A stretch of 64,000 bases of DNA from Selenomonadaceae bacterium (GTDB lineage Bacteria; Bacillota; Negativicutes; Selenomonadales; Selenomonadaceae), in the NCBI GenBank assembly GCA_017614505.1, contig JAGABT010000001.1, positions 126,515-190,514 of the forward strand, read 5' to 3'. A program made the translations under genes and the position numbers. Of this stretch, positions 7,241-14,278 are shown one piece after another; within the stretch, counting starts at the first letter, position 1, and every line of letters begins with the position of its first letter. The notes under the pieces were generated by a model that saw nothing but the letters and a program-made list of their open reading frames with translations, was not told the origin of the DNA and made no database searches.

Positions 7241-7995
7241 TGACGGCGCAGATAAAGCTCGCGCAGAAGCTCCGACAGAAAAAATTTCGCGCAGAATTTG
7301 GCTTATTTTTGGCGGAAGGCTTGCGGCTGTGCGAAATGGCGCCGGATTCGCAAATCGAGTTCGGATTTTACACGGCTGAATTTCTAGCCAATTCGCGGGC
7401 GGAAAAATTAGTCGGGCGGCTGAAAAAAGTTGCGCCAATGCAGGAAGTCTCGGCGGCAGCGTTTGAAAAAATCAGCGAAACGAAGACGCCGCAGGGAATT
7501 TTGCTGGTCATGCGGCAGAAACTTTCGGCGCCGGAGGAAGTTCTGGCGAAAAATTTAATCGTGGCGCTGGACGCGGTACACGACGCGGGGAATCTGGGAA
7601 CGATTCTGCGGACGGCGGAAGCTTTTTCGTGCGGCGTGGTTCTGCTGGACGATTCGGTCGACGTGTTCAACTCGAAGGTTGTGCGGGCGTCAATGGGCGC
7701 GGTATTCGATTTGGCGCTGGCGAAAATGTCGCGGGCAGAATTTTTATCGCTGATGAAAAAATCTGGCGCAGAAATTTTAGCGGCGGCGCTCGACTCGACG
7801 GCAGAAATTTATTTTGAACACAAATTCACTGGAAAGACGGCACTGGTTTTTGGCAGCGAGGCGGAGGGAGTTTCGGCGGAAATCCTTGACGCGGCGCGGA
7901 AAATTTACATTCCGATGAGCGGCAGGGCTGAAAGTTTGAACGTTTCGGCGGCGGCGGCGATAATTATTTCTGAGGCGCGAAAAAATTTTGCTTGA
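7240..7995 (+). CDS. TrmH/SpoU-family RNA 2'-O-methyltransferase
   Basis: 251 residues; SPOUT-fold RNA ribose methyltransferase. An N-terminal substrate-binding segment (about 1-95, starting KLAQKLRQKKFRAEFGLFLAEG) precedes the catalytic trefoil-knot domain with the three family motifs: DAVHDAGNLGTILRTAE (about 108-124), LVFGSEAEGVS (about 204) and IPMSGRAESLNVSAAAAI (about 225). It is a paralogue of rlmB at 15668, shorter in the linker and closer to the YsgA/TsnR type; the exact target is unknown. The stop codon overlaps the -35 box of the tRNA/rpmG promoter. Confidence 0.88.
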   Translation: MTAQIKLAQKLRQKKFRAEFGLFLAEGLRLCEMAPDSQIEFGFYTAEFLANSRAEKLVGRLKKVAPMQEVSAAAFEKISETKTPQGILLVMRQKLSAPEEVLAKNLIVALDAVHDAGNLGTILRTAEAFSCGVVLLDDSVDVFNSKVVRASMGAVFDLALAKMSRAEFLSLMKKSGAEILAAALDSTAEIYFEHKFTGKTALVFGSEAEGVSAEILDAARKIYIPMSGRAESLNVSAAAAIIISEARKNFA

Positions 7996-8020
7996 CAAAC
8001 TCTCCTTAACGTGTTAGACT
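7992..8020 (+). promoter_or_regulatory. Sigma-70 promoter of the tRNA-rpmG-secE-nusG unit
   Basis: TTGACA (7992-7997), 17-bp spacer, TAGACT (8015-8020): near-consensus. The -35 overlaps the TGA stop of the upstream methyltransferase. It drives the three tRNAs and probably the ribosomal genes beyond. Confidence 0.85.
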
Positions 8021-8064
8021 TTGCAAGCTGAATTTATTGGTTTAGTGAAAGCTGATAGCAGCGC

Positions 8065-8140
8065 CGCGGGGTGGTGTAATTGGCAACACATTGGGCTCAT
8101 AACCCAAAGAGTATCGGTTCGATTCCGGTCCCCGCAACCA
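8065..8140 (+). tRNA. Initiator tRNA-fMet (CAT)
   Basis: 76 nt with an encoded CCA end. Acceptor 5' arm CGCGGGG against CCCCGCA gives the C1-A72 mismatch of initiator tRNA, and the anticodon stem TTGGG / CCCAA supplies the three consecutive G-C pairs next to the CTCATAA loop. Both are known initiator identity elements. Confidence 0.95.
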
Positions 8141-8142
8141 AA

Positions 8143-8218
8143 GCTGATGTAGCTCAGTCGGCAGAGCGTATCCTTGGTAAGGATAAGGTCACCAGTTCAA
8201 TCCTGGTCATCAGCTCCA
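8143..8218 (+). tRNA. tRNA-Thr (GGT)
   Basis: 76 nt with encoded CCA. Acceptor arms GCTGATG / CATCAGC, anticodon stem TATCC / GGATA around TTGGTAA, so the anticodon is GGT, reading ACC and ACT. It begins 2 nt after the initiator tRNA. Confidence 0.96.
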
Positions 8219-8222
8219 GAAT

Positions 8223-8299
8223 GGCGGCATAGCTCAGTTGGCTAGAGCATTCGGTTCATACCCGGAGTGTCCCTGGTTCAAATCCAGGTGCCGCCACCA
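8223..8299 (+). tRNA. tRNA with CAT anticodon (elongator Met; Ile2 not excluded)
   Basis: 77 nt with encoded CCA. Acceptor arms GGCGGCA / TGCCGCC; anticodon stem TTCGG / CCGGA around TTCATAC. It lacks the initiator features. A CAT anticodon can also be tRNA-Ile2 after lysidine modification; the sequence alone does not settle this. Confidence 0.92.
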
Positions 8300-8312
8300 T
8301 TCGCGAACTTTT

Positions 8313-8338
8313 CCCCCCTCGGAAGGGGTTTTATTTTT
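8313..8338 (+). terminator. Short hairpin with T-run after the tRNA cluster
   Basis: Stem CCCCT / AGGGG with the loop CGGA, followed by TTTTATTTTT. It probably gives partial termination between the tRNAs and rpmG, since no clear new promoter is seen before rpmG. Confidence 0.6.
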
Positions 8339-8352
8339 AAGGAGGAACGAAA

Positions 8353-8502
8353 ATGCGCACTAATATCACGCTTTCCTGTACCGAGTGCAAAAACCGCAAC
8401 TACCGCACGAACAAAAACAAGAAGAACACGCCCGACAGAATTGAACTCAGGAAATACTGCAAGTTCTGCAAAAAGCATACGGCGCACAAGGAGACTAAAT
8501 AA
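8353..8502 (+). CDS. rpmG: 50S ribosomal protein L33
   Basis: 49 residues from ATG 8353 behind AAGGAGG. The sequence [17 protein letters not shown] followed by [14 protein letters not shown] is the L33 family, here the zinc-binding form with two CxxC pairs (CTEC and CKFC). It precedes secE-nusG as in most Firmicutes. Confidence 0.97.
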   Translation: MRTNITLSCTECKNRNYRTNKNKKNTPDRIELRKYCKFCKKHTAHKETK

Positions 8503-8533
8503 ATCGGTGGTCGGATTGGCGGGGGTGTAAGAT

Positions 8534-8743
8534 TTGGCAGAGAAAAATGACGCGGTCGAGAAGAAAGGCGCAATGCAGTTCCTGCGGGAAGTGCGCGCCG
8601 AACTGAACAAAGTTTCGTGGCCGACGAAGAAAGAGCTGGCGTCTTACACGGGCGTAGTCGGGATAACGGTCGTGATAGTCTGCGCGCTGATTTGGATTTG
8701 TGACACGGCGTTTGCGCGACTGTTTCGCATAATCCTCGGCTGA
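8534..8743 (+). CDS. secE: Preprotein translocase subunit SecE
   Basis: 69 residues, the short single-span form of Gram-positive-type SecE. The start is TTG 8534 with GCGGGGGTG upstream. An amphipathic segment FLREVRAELNKVSWPTKKEL, the family signature, precedes one membrane helix (VVGITVVIVCALIWICDTAF). SecE clamps SecY in the SecYEG channel. It lies between rpmG and nusG. Confidence 0.97.
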   Translation: MAEKNDAVEKKGAMQFLREVRAELNKVSWPTKKELASYTGVVGITVVIVCALIWICDTAFARLFRIILG

Positions 8744-8757
8744 AAGGAGCTTTTTCT

Positions 8758-9312
8758 ATGGAACATAAGCCCCAACCTACGGATCAGAAAGATTTGTCCA
8801 AACGCGCCTGGTACGTCATCCACACTTTTTCCGGCTACGAAAACAAGGTCAAGGCTAACCTCGACAAAAAAATTATCGCACAGGATTTGAGCGACGTGAT
8901 TTTCGACGTGGTTGTTCCAATGCGCGAAGAATCCGAGTTCAAGGACGGCAAGCGCCGCGTCGTCAAGAAAAAGCTCATTCCAGGCTACGTCATGGTCGAC
9001 ATGATTGTTAACAATTATTCGTGGTTCGTCGTGCGCAACACCAACGGCGTCACGGGCTTTGTCGGCACCGAAAAAGAGCCTATTCCGCTGACGATTGAGG
9101 AAGCTGAACGCATTCTGACCGAACTGGCTGAAGCGCGCCCCGAAGATATTCCTATCGGCTTTGAAATCAACGACCGCGTGAGGATTATTTCCGGCTTGTT
9201 TGAAAACCGCGTCGCTATCGTGAAAGCGATTGACGCGGAGAGGCGCCGCGTTAAGGTTCTGGTTGAAAATGCGCCCGTTGATTTAGATGTCAGCGAGCTT
9301 GAAAAAATTTAA
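8758..9312 (+). CDS. nusG: Transcription termination/antitermination factor NusG
   Basis: 184 residues. The N-terminal NGN domain is recognised by WYVIHTFSGYENKVKANL and LIPGYVMVDM with VRNTNGVTGFVG; the C-terminal KOW motif starts at about 130 (INDRVRIISGLFENRVAIV). NusG binds RNA polymerase and couples it to Rho or the ribosome. It follows secE by 14 bp and leads into rplK. Confidence 0.98.
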   Translation: MEHKPQPTDQKDLSKRAWYVIHTFSGYENKVKANLDKKIIAQDLSDVIFDVVVPMREESEFKDGKRRVVKKKLIPGYVMVDMIVNNYSWFVVRNTNGVTGFVGTEKEPIPLTIEEAERILTELAEARPEDIPIGFEINDRVRIISGLFENRVAIVKAIDAERRRVKVLVENAPVDLDVSELEKI

Positions 9313-9336
9313 ACTGCACCGAGAGGAGGTGTTAAT

Positions 9337-9762
9337 GTGGCAAAGAAAGTTACGAAAGTTGTCAAACTGCAGGTTCCGGCAGGCAAGGCTACACCGGCGC
9401 CGCCGGTAGGTCCTGCGCTCGGTCAGGCTGGCGTCAATATCATGGCGTTCGTCAAGGAATTCAACGACCGCACCGCGCAGCAGGCTGGCTTGATTATCCC
9501 TGTTGAAATTTCGGTTTACGAGGACAGGTCGTTCACGTTCATCACGAAGACTCCGCCCGCGCCGGTTCTTTTGAAAAAAGCCGCCGGTATCGAGAAAGGT
9601 TCCGGCGAGCCCAATAAAACCAAGGTTGCGAAAATTCCGCGCGCCAAGGCTGTCGAAATCGCTGAGATGAAGATGAAAGACCTCAACGCGGCGTCGATTG
9701 AAGCGGCTACACGCATGATTGAAGGCACCGCCCGCAGCATGGGAATTGAAATCGTCGCGTAA
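9337..9762 (+). CDS. rplK: 50S ribosomal protein L11
   Basis: 141 residues, family length. GTG start at 9337 behind GAGAGGAGGTG; an overlapping ATG two bases upstream is out of frame. Typical sequence [20 protein letters not shown] and, in the C-terminal RNA-binding domain, [19 protein letters not shown]. It forms the GTPase-associated stalk base with L10-L12. Confidence 0.98.
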   Translation: MAKKVTKVVKLQVPAGKATPAPPVGPALGQAGVNIMAFVKEFNDRTAQQAGLIIPVEISVYEDRSFTFITKTPPAPVLLKKAAGIEKGSGEPNKTKVAKIPRAKAVEIAEMKMKDLNAASIEAATRMIEGTARSMGIEIVA

Positions 9763-9813
9763 ATTTTTGGACGTGGGAGAGAAATCGTTCGCACCACTGG
9801 AGGAATTTTTGTA

Positions 9814-10497
9814 ATGGCAAAAAAAGGCAAGAAATATCGCGCAGCCGCCGAACTTATCGAAGAAGGCAAGCTGTACGAAGTCGATGAAGCCGTGGAACTC
9901 GTTAAGAAAACGTCCACCGCGAAATTCGACGAAACCATTGAAATGCACGTGCGTTTGGGCGTCGACCCGAAGTACAACGACCAGCAGGTTCGCGGCGCCG
10001 TCGTACTCCCTAACGGTACTGGCAAATCCAAGCGCGTGCTCGTCTTCACGAAGGGCGAAAAGGTTAAGGAAGCCGAAGAGGCTGGCGCTGATTTCGTCGG
10101 CGCTGAAGAGCTTGTCGAGAAAATCAAGGGCGGCTGGTTCGATTTCGACGTTGCCGTCGCCACGCCGGATATGATGGGTATCGTCGGGCGTCTCGGTAAA
10201 CTGCTCGGTCCGCGCGGCTTGATGCCTAACCCGAAACTCGGCACCGTTACGCCGAACGTCGCGCAGGCTGTTTCTGAGCAGAAAGCCGGTAAGGTTGAGT
10301 ACCGCACTGACAAGGCGGGCAACATTCACTGCCCGATTGGCAAGGCGTCTTTTGAAGTTGACAAACTGCGCGAAAATTATCAGACGCTGCTCGATACGCT
10401 GATTCGCGTAAAACCGGCGGCGGCTAAAGGGCAGTACGTCCGCTCAATCACGCTCAGCGCAACCATGGGACCTGGCGTGGCAGTTGTACTCCCCTAA
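9814..10497 (+). CDS. rplA: 50S ribosomal protein L1
   Basis: 227 residues, family length about 230. It shows [20 protein letters not shown] at the N-terminus, [16 protein letters not shown] (about 63-78) and the hallmark [19 protein letters not shown] (about 128-146). It binds the L1 stalk of 23S rRNA and, in many bacteria, the L11-L1 mRNA for feedback control. Start ATG 9814 behind CTGGAGG, 51 bp after rplK. Confidence 0.98.
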   Translation: MAKKGKKYRAAAELIEEGKLYEVDEAVELVKKTSTAKFDETIEMHVRLGVDPKYNDQQVRGAVVLPNGTGKSKRVLVFTKGEKVKEAEEAGADFVGAEELVEKIKGGWFDFDVAVATPDMMGIVGRLGKLLGPRGLMPNPKLGTVTPNVAQAVSEQKAGKVEYRTDKAGNIHCPIGKASFEVDKLRENYQTLLDTLIRVKPAAAKGQYVRSITLSATMGPGVAVVLP

Positions 10498-10519
10498 CTG
10501 GCAACTAGCAACTAACAAA

Positions 10520-10632
10520 CTAAACAGACCAGAGACAGCAGGTGCATTCCGCGTAAATCCTGCCGAGGTCGGAGCTTTACCATTAGAAAAATTTCTCTAG
10601 TGTCTCCGATTGTCCTGGTCGGGGATTTTTTT
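10520..10632 (+). ncRNA. Ribosomal protein L10 leader
   Basis: The rplA-rplJ gap contains AGACAGCAGG ... CCTGCCGAGGT, the conserved core of the L10 leader, bound by L10 or the L10-L12 complex to repress translation and readthrough. Pairings seen: GCAGG (10538-10542) with CCTGC (10559-10563), and the basal stem GACCAG (10527-10532) with CTGGTC (10615-10620). Confidence 0.85.
10604..10632 (+). terminator. Attenuator terminator in the L10 leader
   Basis: CTCCGA (10604-10609) pairs with TCGGGG (10619-10624), followed by seven T residues. This stem shares bases with the basal leader stem (10615-10620), so the two are mutually exclusive, which is the layout expected for L10-controlled transcription attenuation. 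Confidence 0.7.
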
Positions 10633-10650
10633 ATGGGAGGTGAATTTTAA

Positions 10651-11196
10651 GTGGGTGTAACTCCTAAGAAACAGGCGGTTGTCGCCGAAATTAAGGGCTG
10701 GCTGACCGAAGCCAAATCCGTCGTCATTTCCAGCTACAAGGGCCTGAACGTTGCAACCGATACGCAAATGCGCCGCGAACTCCGCGAGGCTGGCGTCCAG
10801 TATAAAGTCGTCAAGAATACAATGCTGCGCATCGCCGCGAAAGATTTGGGAATTGAAGGGCTTGAGTCGCACCTTGAAGGCACGACCGCTATCGTTTTCT
10901 CCACAACCGACGCCGTCGCTCCTGCTAAGGTACTCGTCGACTTCATGCGCAAAAATAAACTCGAAGACCCGGGCATTCTTACGATTAAAGCCGGTATCCT
11001 CGACAAAAAAGTTCTCAGCGAAGCCGACGTCAAGGCGCTGGCATCTCTGCCCAGCCGCGAAGAACTTATTGCAAAACTCCTCGGCAGCATGAACGCGCCG
11101 CTCAGCAATACCGTCGGTCTGCTCTCTACGATTATTCGCAACGCTATTGGCGTTATCGACGCTCTGCGCGAAAAGCGCGAAAAGGAAGCAGCTTAA
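10651..11196 (+). CDS. rplJ: 50S ribosomal protein L10
   Basis: 181 residues. GTG start at 10651 behind GGGAGGTG. The N-terminal rRNA-binding domain begins GVTPKKQAVVAEIKGWL and contains YKGLNVATDTQMRRELREAG and VVKNTMLRIA; the C-terminal helix that holds L12 dimers ends the protein. L10 anchors the L12 stalk and autoregulates through the leader upstream. Repeat copy C begins 7 bp after its stop, separating it from rplL. Confidence 0.97.
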   Translation: MGVTPKKQAVVAEIKGWLTEAKSVVISSYKGLNVATDTQMRRELREAGVQYKVVKNTMLRIAAKDLGIEGLESHLEGTTAIVFSTTDAVAPAKVLVDFMRKNKLEDPGILTIKAGILDKKVLSEADVKALASLPSREELIAKLLGSMNAPLSNTVGLLSTIIRNAIGVIDALREKREKEAA

Positions 11197-11202
11197 TCTT
11201 TT

Positions 11203-11333
11203 TTCAGCATTTCTTTTTTCGGCATTTCTTTATTCAGCATTTCTTTCGAGAAAGAAACGCTGGCAAAGAAAGCTGGGCCGCAGAGGTCGCATCCAGCGAC
11301 CTGTGACGGCCCGCGCCCCGTCCATGGGGCGCT
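11203..11333 (-). repeat. Three-hairpin mosaic repeat, copy C, with a triplicated edge
   Basis: H3 at 11235-11262: arms CAGCATTTCTTTC / GAAAGAAACGCTG, with one G-T pair. H2 at 11275-11312: outer GGGCCG / CGGCCC, inner AGGTCGC / GCGACCT. H1 at 11313-11332: arms GCGCCCC / GGGGCGC. In front of H3, three tandem 15-bp units (11203-11217, 11218-11232, 11233-11247; consensus TTCAGCATTTCTTTN) copy the outer arm of H3. The element fills the rplJ-rplL gap, and both genes read in the direction H3-H2-H1. Confidence 0.92.
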
Positions 11334-11373
11334 TCTAAGTTCGATTTTTGAAATTTTTGGAGGTTGAATTTTA

Positions 11374-11745
11374 ATGACTAAAGAAGAAATTATCGAAGCC
11401 ATAGGCTCAATGACAGTCCTCGAACTTTCCGAACTCGTTAAGGCAATGGAAGAAAAATTCGGCGTTTCCGCCGCCGCTCCCGTAGCAGTTGCCGCCGCCG
11501 CTCCCGTCGCCGCCGCCGCTGAAGAAGAAGAAAAAACTGAATTCGACGTTGTTCTCGCTGAAGTCGGCGCTGAAAAAATTAAGGTCATCAAAGCCGTCCG
11601 CGAAGCTACTGGTCTCGGTCTTAAAGAAGCCAAAGCGCTCGTCGATGGCGCTCCCGCTCCCGTTAAGGAAAAAATTTCCAAGGCTGACGCTGAAGCTCTC
11701 AAGGCGAAACTCGAAGAAGTCGGCGCGAAAGTCGAAATTAAATAA
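11374..11745 (+). CDS. rplL: 50S ribosomal protein L7/L12
   Basis: 123 residues, family length. An N-terminal dimerisation helix ([20 protein letters not shown]), an Ala/Pro-rich hinge (about 32-55) and the C-terminal factor-binding domain ([35 protein letters not shown]) are clear. It is present in several copies per ribosome and recruits translation GTPases. ATG 11374 has GGAGG 11 nt upstream. Separated from rplJ by 177 bp that are mostly repeat copy C. Confidence 0.98.
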   Translation: MTKEEIIEAIGSMTVLELSELVKAMEEKFGVSAAAPVAVAAAAPVAAAAEEEEKTEFDVVLAEVGAEKIKVIKAVREATGLGLKEAKALVDGAPAPVKEKISKADAEALKAKLEEVGAKVEIK

Positions 11746-11766
11746 TTTATCTTTAATCCCGTTCAG

Positions 11767-11796
11767 GGCGGTGTCGAATGCGGCACTGCCTTTTTT
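11767..11796 (+). terminator. Rho-independent terminator after rplL
   Basis: GGCGGTG (11767-11773) pairs with CACTGCC (11784-11790) with one G-U pair, loop of 10, then six T residues. It ends the secE-nusG-rplKAJL unit 16 bp before the sirtuin gene. Confidence 0.85.
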
Positions 11797-11811
11797 AGTT
11801 GAGGTGATACC

Positions 11812-12639
11812 ATGACTGACAAAATTTCAACCGCCAGCAAAATCCTGCGCGACGCCAAAAACATTCTCATAGGCGCTGGCGCGGGGCTTTCAACTGCCGC
11901 TGGCTACACTTATTCCGGCGCGCGCTTTGAAAAATATTTTTCGGACTTCGAGCGTGAGTACGGCTTTCACGATATGTACAGCGGCGGCTTTTATCCCTAC
12001 GAAACGCCGGAGGAATTTTGGGCTTTCTGGAGCCGGAATATTTTTTACAACCGCTATGACCAGCCGCCGAGTGAAGTTCACGCTAAACTTTTGCAACTGG
12101 TGCGTGATAAAAATTATTTCGTGCTGACTACGAACGTCGACCATTTGTTTCAGAACAACGGCTTCGACAAGGCGCGGCTTTTCTACACGCAGGGCGATTA
12201 CGGCTTGTTTCAATGTCCGACGCCCTGTCACCAGAAAACCTACGATAACGAAAAAGTTATCCGCGAAATGCTTGCTGCTCAGAAGGATATGCGCGTACCG
12301 GCTGAACTTTTCCCGCACTGCCCTAAATGCGGCGAAATGATGACGACGAATCTGCGCTCGGACGATAATTTTGTTGAGGACGAAGGCTGGCACGCGGCGG
12401 CTAAGCGCTACGAAAATTTCCTGCGCGAAAATCTTATGGGCGATATTGTTTACCTTGAACTCGGCGTCGGCGGCAACACGCCTGGGATTATCAAGTACCC
12501 GTTCTGGGACTTCACCGCCGAAAATCCCCGCGCCAAATATATCTGCGTCAACTTCGGCGAGGCGTTCGTTCCCCAAAATATCGCCAGCCAGTCAATCGCC
12601 ATCAACGCCGACATCAAGGATTTTCTCGCGCAGATTTGA
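11812..12639 (+). CDS. Class M sirtuin (SirTM), probable protein ADP-ribosyltransferase
   Basis: 275 residues. A Sir2-fold NAD-dependent enzyme: GAGAGLSTAAGYTYSG (about 21-36) binds NAD, TTNVDHLFQNNG (about 106) carries the conserved Asn, and a zinc site is formed by CPTPC and CPKCG. The usual catalytic His is replaced by Gln in YTQGDYG (about 125), the known mark of SirTM enzymes, which ADP-ribosylate lipoylated GcvH-L rather than deacylate. The gene is followed after 10 bp by the partner macrodomain, as in Staphylococcus and Streptococcus. The GcvH-L and LplA2 genes usually linked to this pair are not nearby. ATG 11812 has GAGGTGAT upstream. Confidence 0.9.
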   Translation: MTDKISTASKILRDAKNILIGAGAGLSTAAGYTYSGARFEKYFSDFEREYGFHDMYSGGFYPYETPEEFWAFWSRNIFYNRYDQPPSEVHAKLLQLVRDKNYFVLTTNVDHLFQNNGFDKARLFYTQGDYGLFQCPTPCHQKTYDNEKVIREMLAAQKDMRVPAELFPHCPKCGEMMTTNLRSDDNFVEDEGWHAAAKRYENFLRENLMGDIVYLELGVGGNTPGIIKYPFWDFTAENPRAKYICVNFGEAFVPQNIASQSIAINADIKDFLAQI

Positions 12640-12649
12640 GGTGCCGCCA

Positions 12650-13405
12650 ATGAACAAGCTAACCGCCGTCAAAAAACTGAACGCGCAACTTTTAGCCGAA
12701 ATGCCGGAGCTGGAAGTCTCAGCCGTGCCAGACGATTTGCCGTCGCAGAGAAAACTTTTGCGCGCGCTTATGAACGTCCGCCCGCCAATGCCGCTTGACG
12801 CAGATTTTTTGAAACTGCAGGACGAAATTTTATCCGCCGAAGTGCATGAACGCGGTATCGTCAAACTTTCAGAAATTCCCAGCGTCGAACGCAATATTAA
12901 AATCTGGCAGGGCGACATCACCCGCCTCGAAGTCGACGCCATTGTCAACGCCGCCAATTCCGCACTGCTAGGCTGTTTCGTGCCGCTCCACGGCTGTATC
13001 GACAACGCCATTCATTCCGCCGCCGGTCTCCAGCTGCGCGACGCCTGCAACAAAATTTCCAGCGGCAACGAGCCGACTGGCTGCGCTAAAATCACGCCCG
13101 CTTTCAATCTGCCCAGCAAATTCGTGATTCATACCGTCGGTCCGATTATCTACAGTCCGCCGCCCAGCCGCGCTGAAGAAAATCTGCTGGCGAGCTGTTA
13201 CAAATCCTGCCTCGAACTCGCCGCCGAAAATAATCTGCGCTCAATCGCTTTCTGCTGCATTTCGACCGGCGAATTTCATTTCCCGAATAAGCGCGCCGCT
13301 GAAATTGCCGTTGAGACTGTCAGAAATTTTCCGGCTGAAATTGCCGTCGTGTTTAACGTCTTCAAGGATTTGGACGCGCAGATTTACCGCGAACTGCTAT
13401 GCTGA
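12650..13405 (+). CDS. SirTM-linked zinc-dependent macrodomain, ADP-ribosyl hydrolase
   Basis: 251 residues from ATG 12650. About 85 helical N-terminal residues precede a macrodomain: IKIWQGDITRLEVDAIVNAA is the ADP-ribose pocket, followed by GCFVPLHGCIDNAIHSAAG (about 108-126) with the His and Cys that bind zinc in this subgroup, KFVIHTVGP and CCISTGEFHFP. Known relatives remove the ADP-ribose that SirTM places on GcvH-L. It overlaps the next gene by 7 bp (ATGCTGA), so sirtuin, macrodomain and peptidase form one operon here. Confidence 0.92.
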   Translation: MNKLTAVKKLNAQLLAEMPELEVSAVPDDLPSQRKLLRALMNVRPPMPLDADFLKLQDEILSAEVHERGIVKLSEIPSVERNIKIWQGDITRLEVDAIVNAANSALLGCFVPLHGCIDNAIHSAAGLQLRDACNKISSGNEPTGCAKITPAFNLPSKFVIHTVGPIIYSPPPSRAEENLLASCYKSCLELAAENNLRSIAFCCISTGEFHFPNKRAAEIAVETVRNFPAEIAVVFNVFKDLDAQIYRELLC

Positions 13406-13992
13406 CAGCGATAGTTTTGAGCGCGGTTTTGACGCTGGCAGGTTCGCGCTGGATAGATTTTCTGTACCGAATGCCGACGGCGCCGCTGACTTTCCCAGAC
13501 GAAATTTCAACCAGAGCGAGATTCAGAAAGCCGCTGCTGGCGGTCTTAATGTTCGCAGGATTTGCCAGCGCGCCGGAAATTTACTGGGCGGCGGTATTTT
13601 TTCTGGCGCTGATAACCGCAACAGACTTCGAGCAGTACGTGATTTTCGACAGAATGCTGGTGCCGTTCGCGCTGATTGGAATTTTGGCGGCAGTGTATCT
13701 GGGTTTGCCGCTTGGCGAGAGATTTTTAGCGGCAGCAGTCGGCGGAGGAATTTTTTTAGCGATAGCGTTTGTTTCGCGCGGAGGAATTGGCGGCGGCGAT
13801 ATAAAACTGGTAGCGACGCTGGGACTCTGGCTCGGCGCGGAAAATCTGCTGAACGTCGTGATATACGCCTGCATTGGCGGGGGAATTGCGGCGGTCGCGT
13901 TGATTCTTGCCGGTAAAAAAAGCCGCGACAGTTACTTTGCCTATGGTCCCTATTTTGCATTAGCCGCTATGTATTTTTTATGTACGCAATGA
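13399..13992 (+). CDS. Prepilin-peptidase-like A24 membrane aspartyl protease
   Basis: 197 residues, several membrane helices (about six). Both aspartate motifs of the GxGD family are present: TATDFEQYVIFD (about 73) and GGIGGGDIKLVATLGLWLG (about 127). The cysteine-rich N-terminal cytoplasmic domain of full PilD is absent, so it may be a stand-alone A24A peptidase such as TadV/CpaA type, cleaving prepilin leaders; no pilin genes are in the window. It starts inside the macrodomain gene. Repeat copy D begins 9 bp after its stop. Confidence 0.88.
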   Translation: MLTAIVLSAVLTLAGSRWIDFLYRMPTAPLTFPDEISTRARFRKPLLAVLMFAGFASAPEIYWAAVFFLALITATDFEQYVIFDRMLVPFALIGILAAVYLGLPLGERFLAAAVGGGIFLAIAFVSRGGIGGGDIKLVATLGLWLGAENLLNVVIYACIGGGIAAVALILAGKKSRDSYFAYGPYFALAAMYFLCTQ

Positions 13993-14000
13993 AGAAAGAG

Positions 14001-14210
14001 GCGCCACATGGACGCACGCGCTTAAGAAGCGCCCCATGGATGGGGCGCCGGCCGTCACAGGTCGCCGGAAGCGACCTATGCGGCCGAGCTTTCTTTGGTT
14101 ACTTTCTTTCTCGAAAGAAAGTAACATCTATTGGCACCAAAAGAAAGTAACATCTATCAGCACCAAAAAAAAGTAACATCTATCAGCACCAAAAAAAAGT
14201 AACATCTAAA
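14001..14210 (+). repeat. Three-hairpin mosaic repeat, copy D, with 26-bp tandem tail
   Basis: H0 at 14018-14032: arms GCGCTT / AAGCGC, loop AAG. H1 at 14029-14048: arms GCGCCCC / GGGGCGC, loop ATGGAT. H2 at 14050-14085: outer GGCCG / CGGCC, inner AGGTCGC / GCGACCT. H3 at 14099-14124: arms TTACTTTCTTTC / GAAAGAAAGTAA. From 14117 the outer H3 arm continues into a 26-bp unit repeated about 3.6 times (14117-14142, 14143-14168, 14169-14194, then partial). This is the only copy whose H1 end, not H3, faces the nearest upstream gene end. Confidence 0.92.
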
Positions 14211-14278
14211 CGCCGCCTTTACGAATAAAAATTTTTGTGCTAAACTTTGAGCCTAAAATTTCAAAGCGAGGCGATTTG

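Noticed and set aside
14117-14210. Possible CRISPR array (26-bp units)
   Set aside because: Units are directly adjacent with no variable spacers and no cas genes; a simple tandem repeat.
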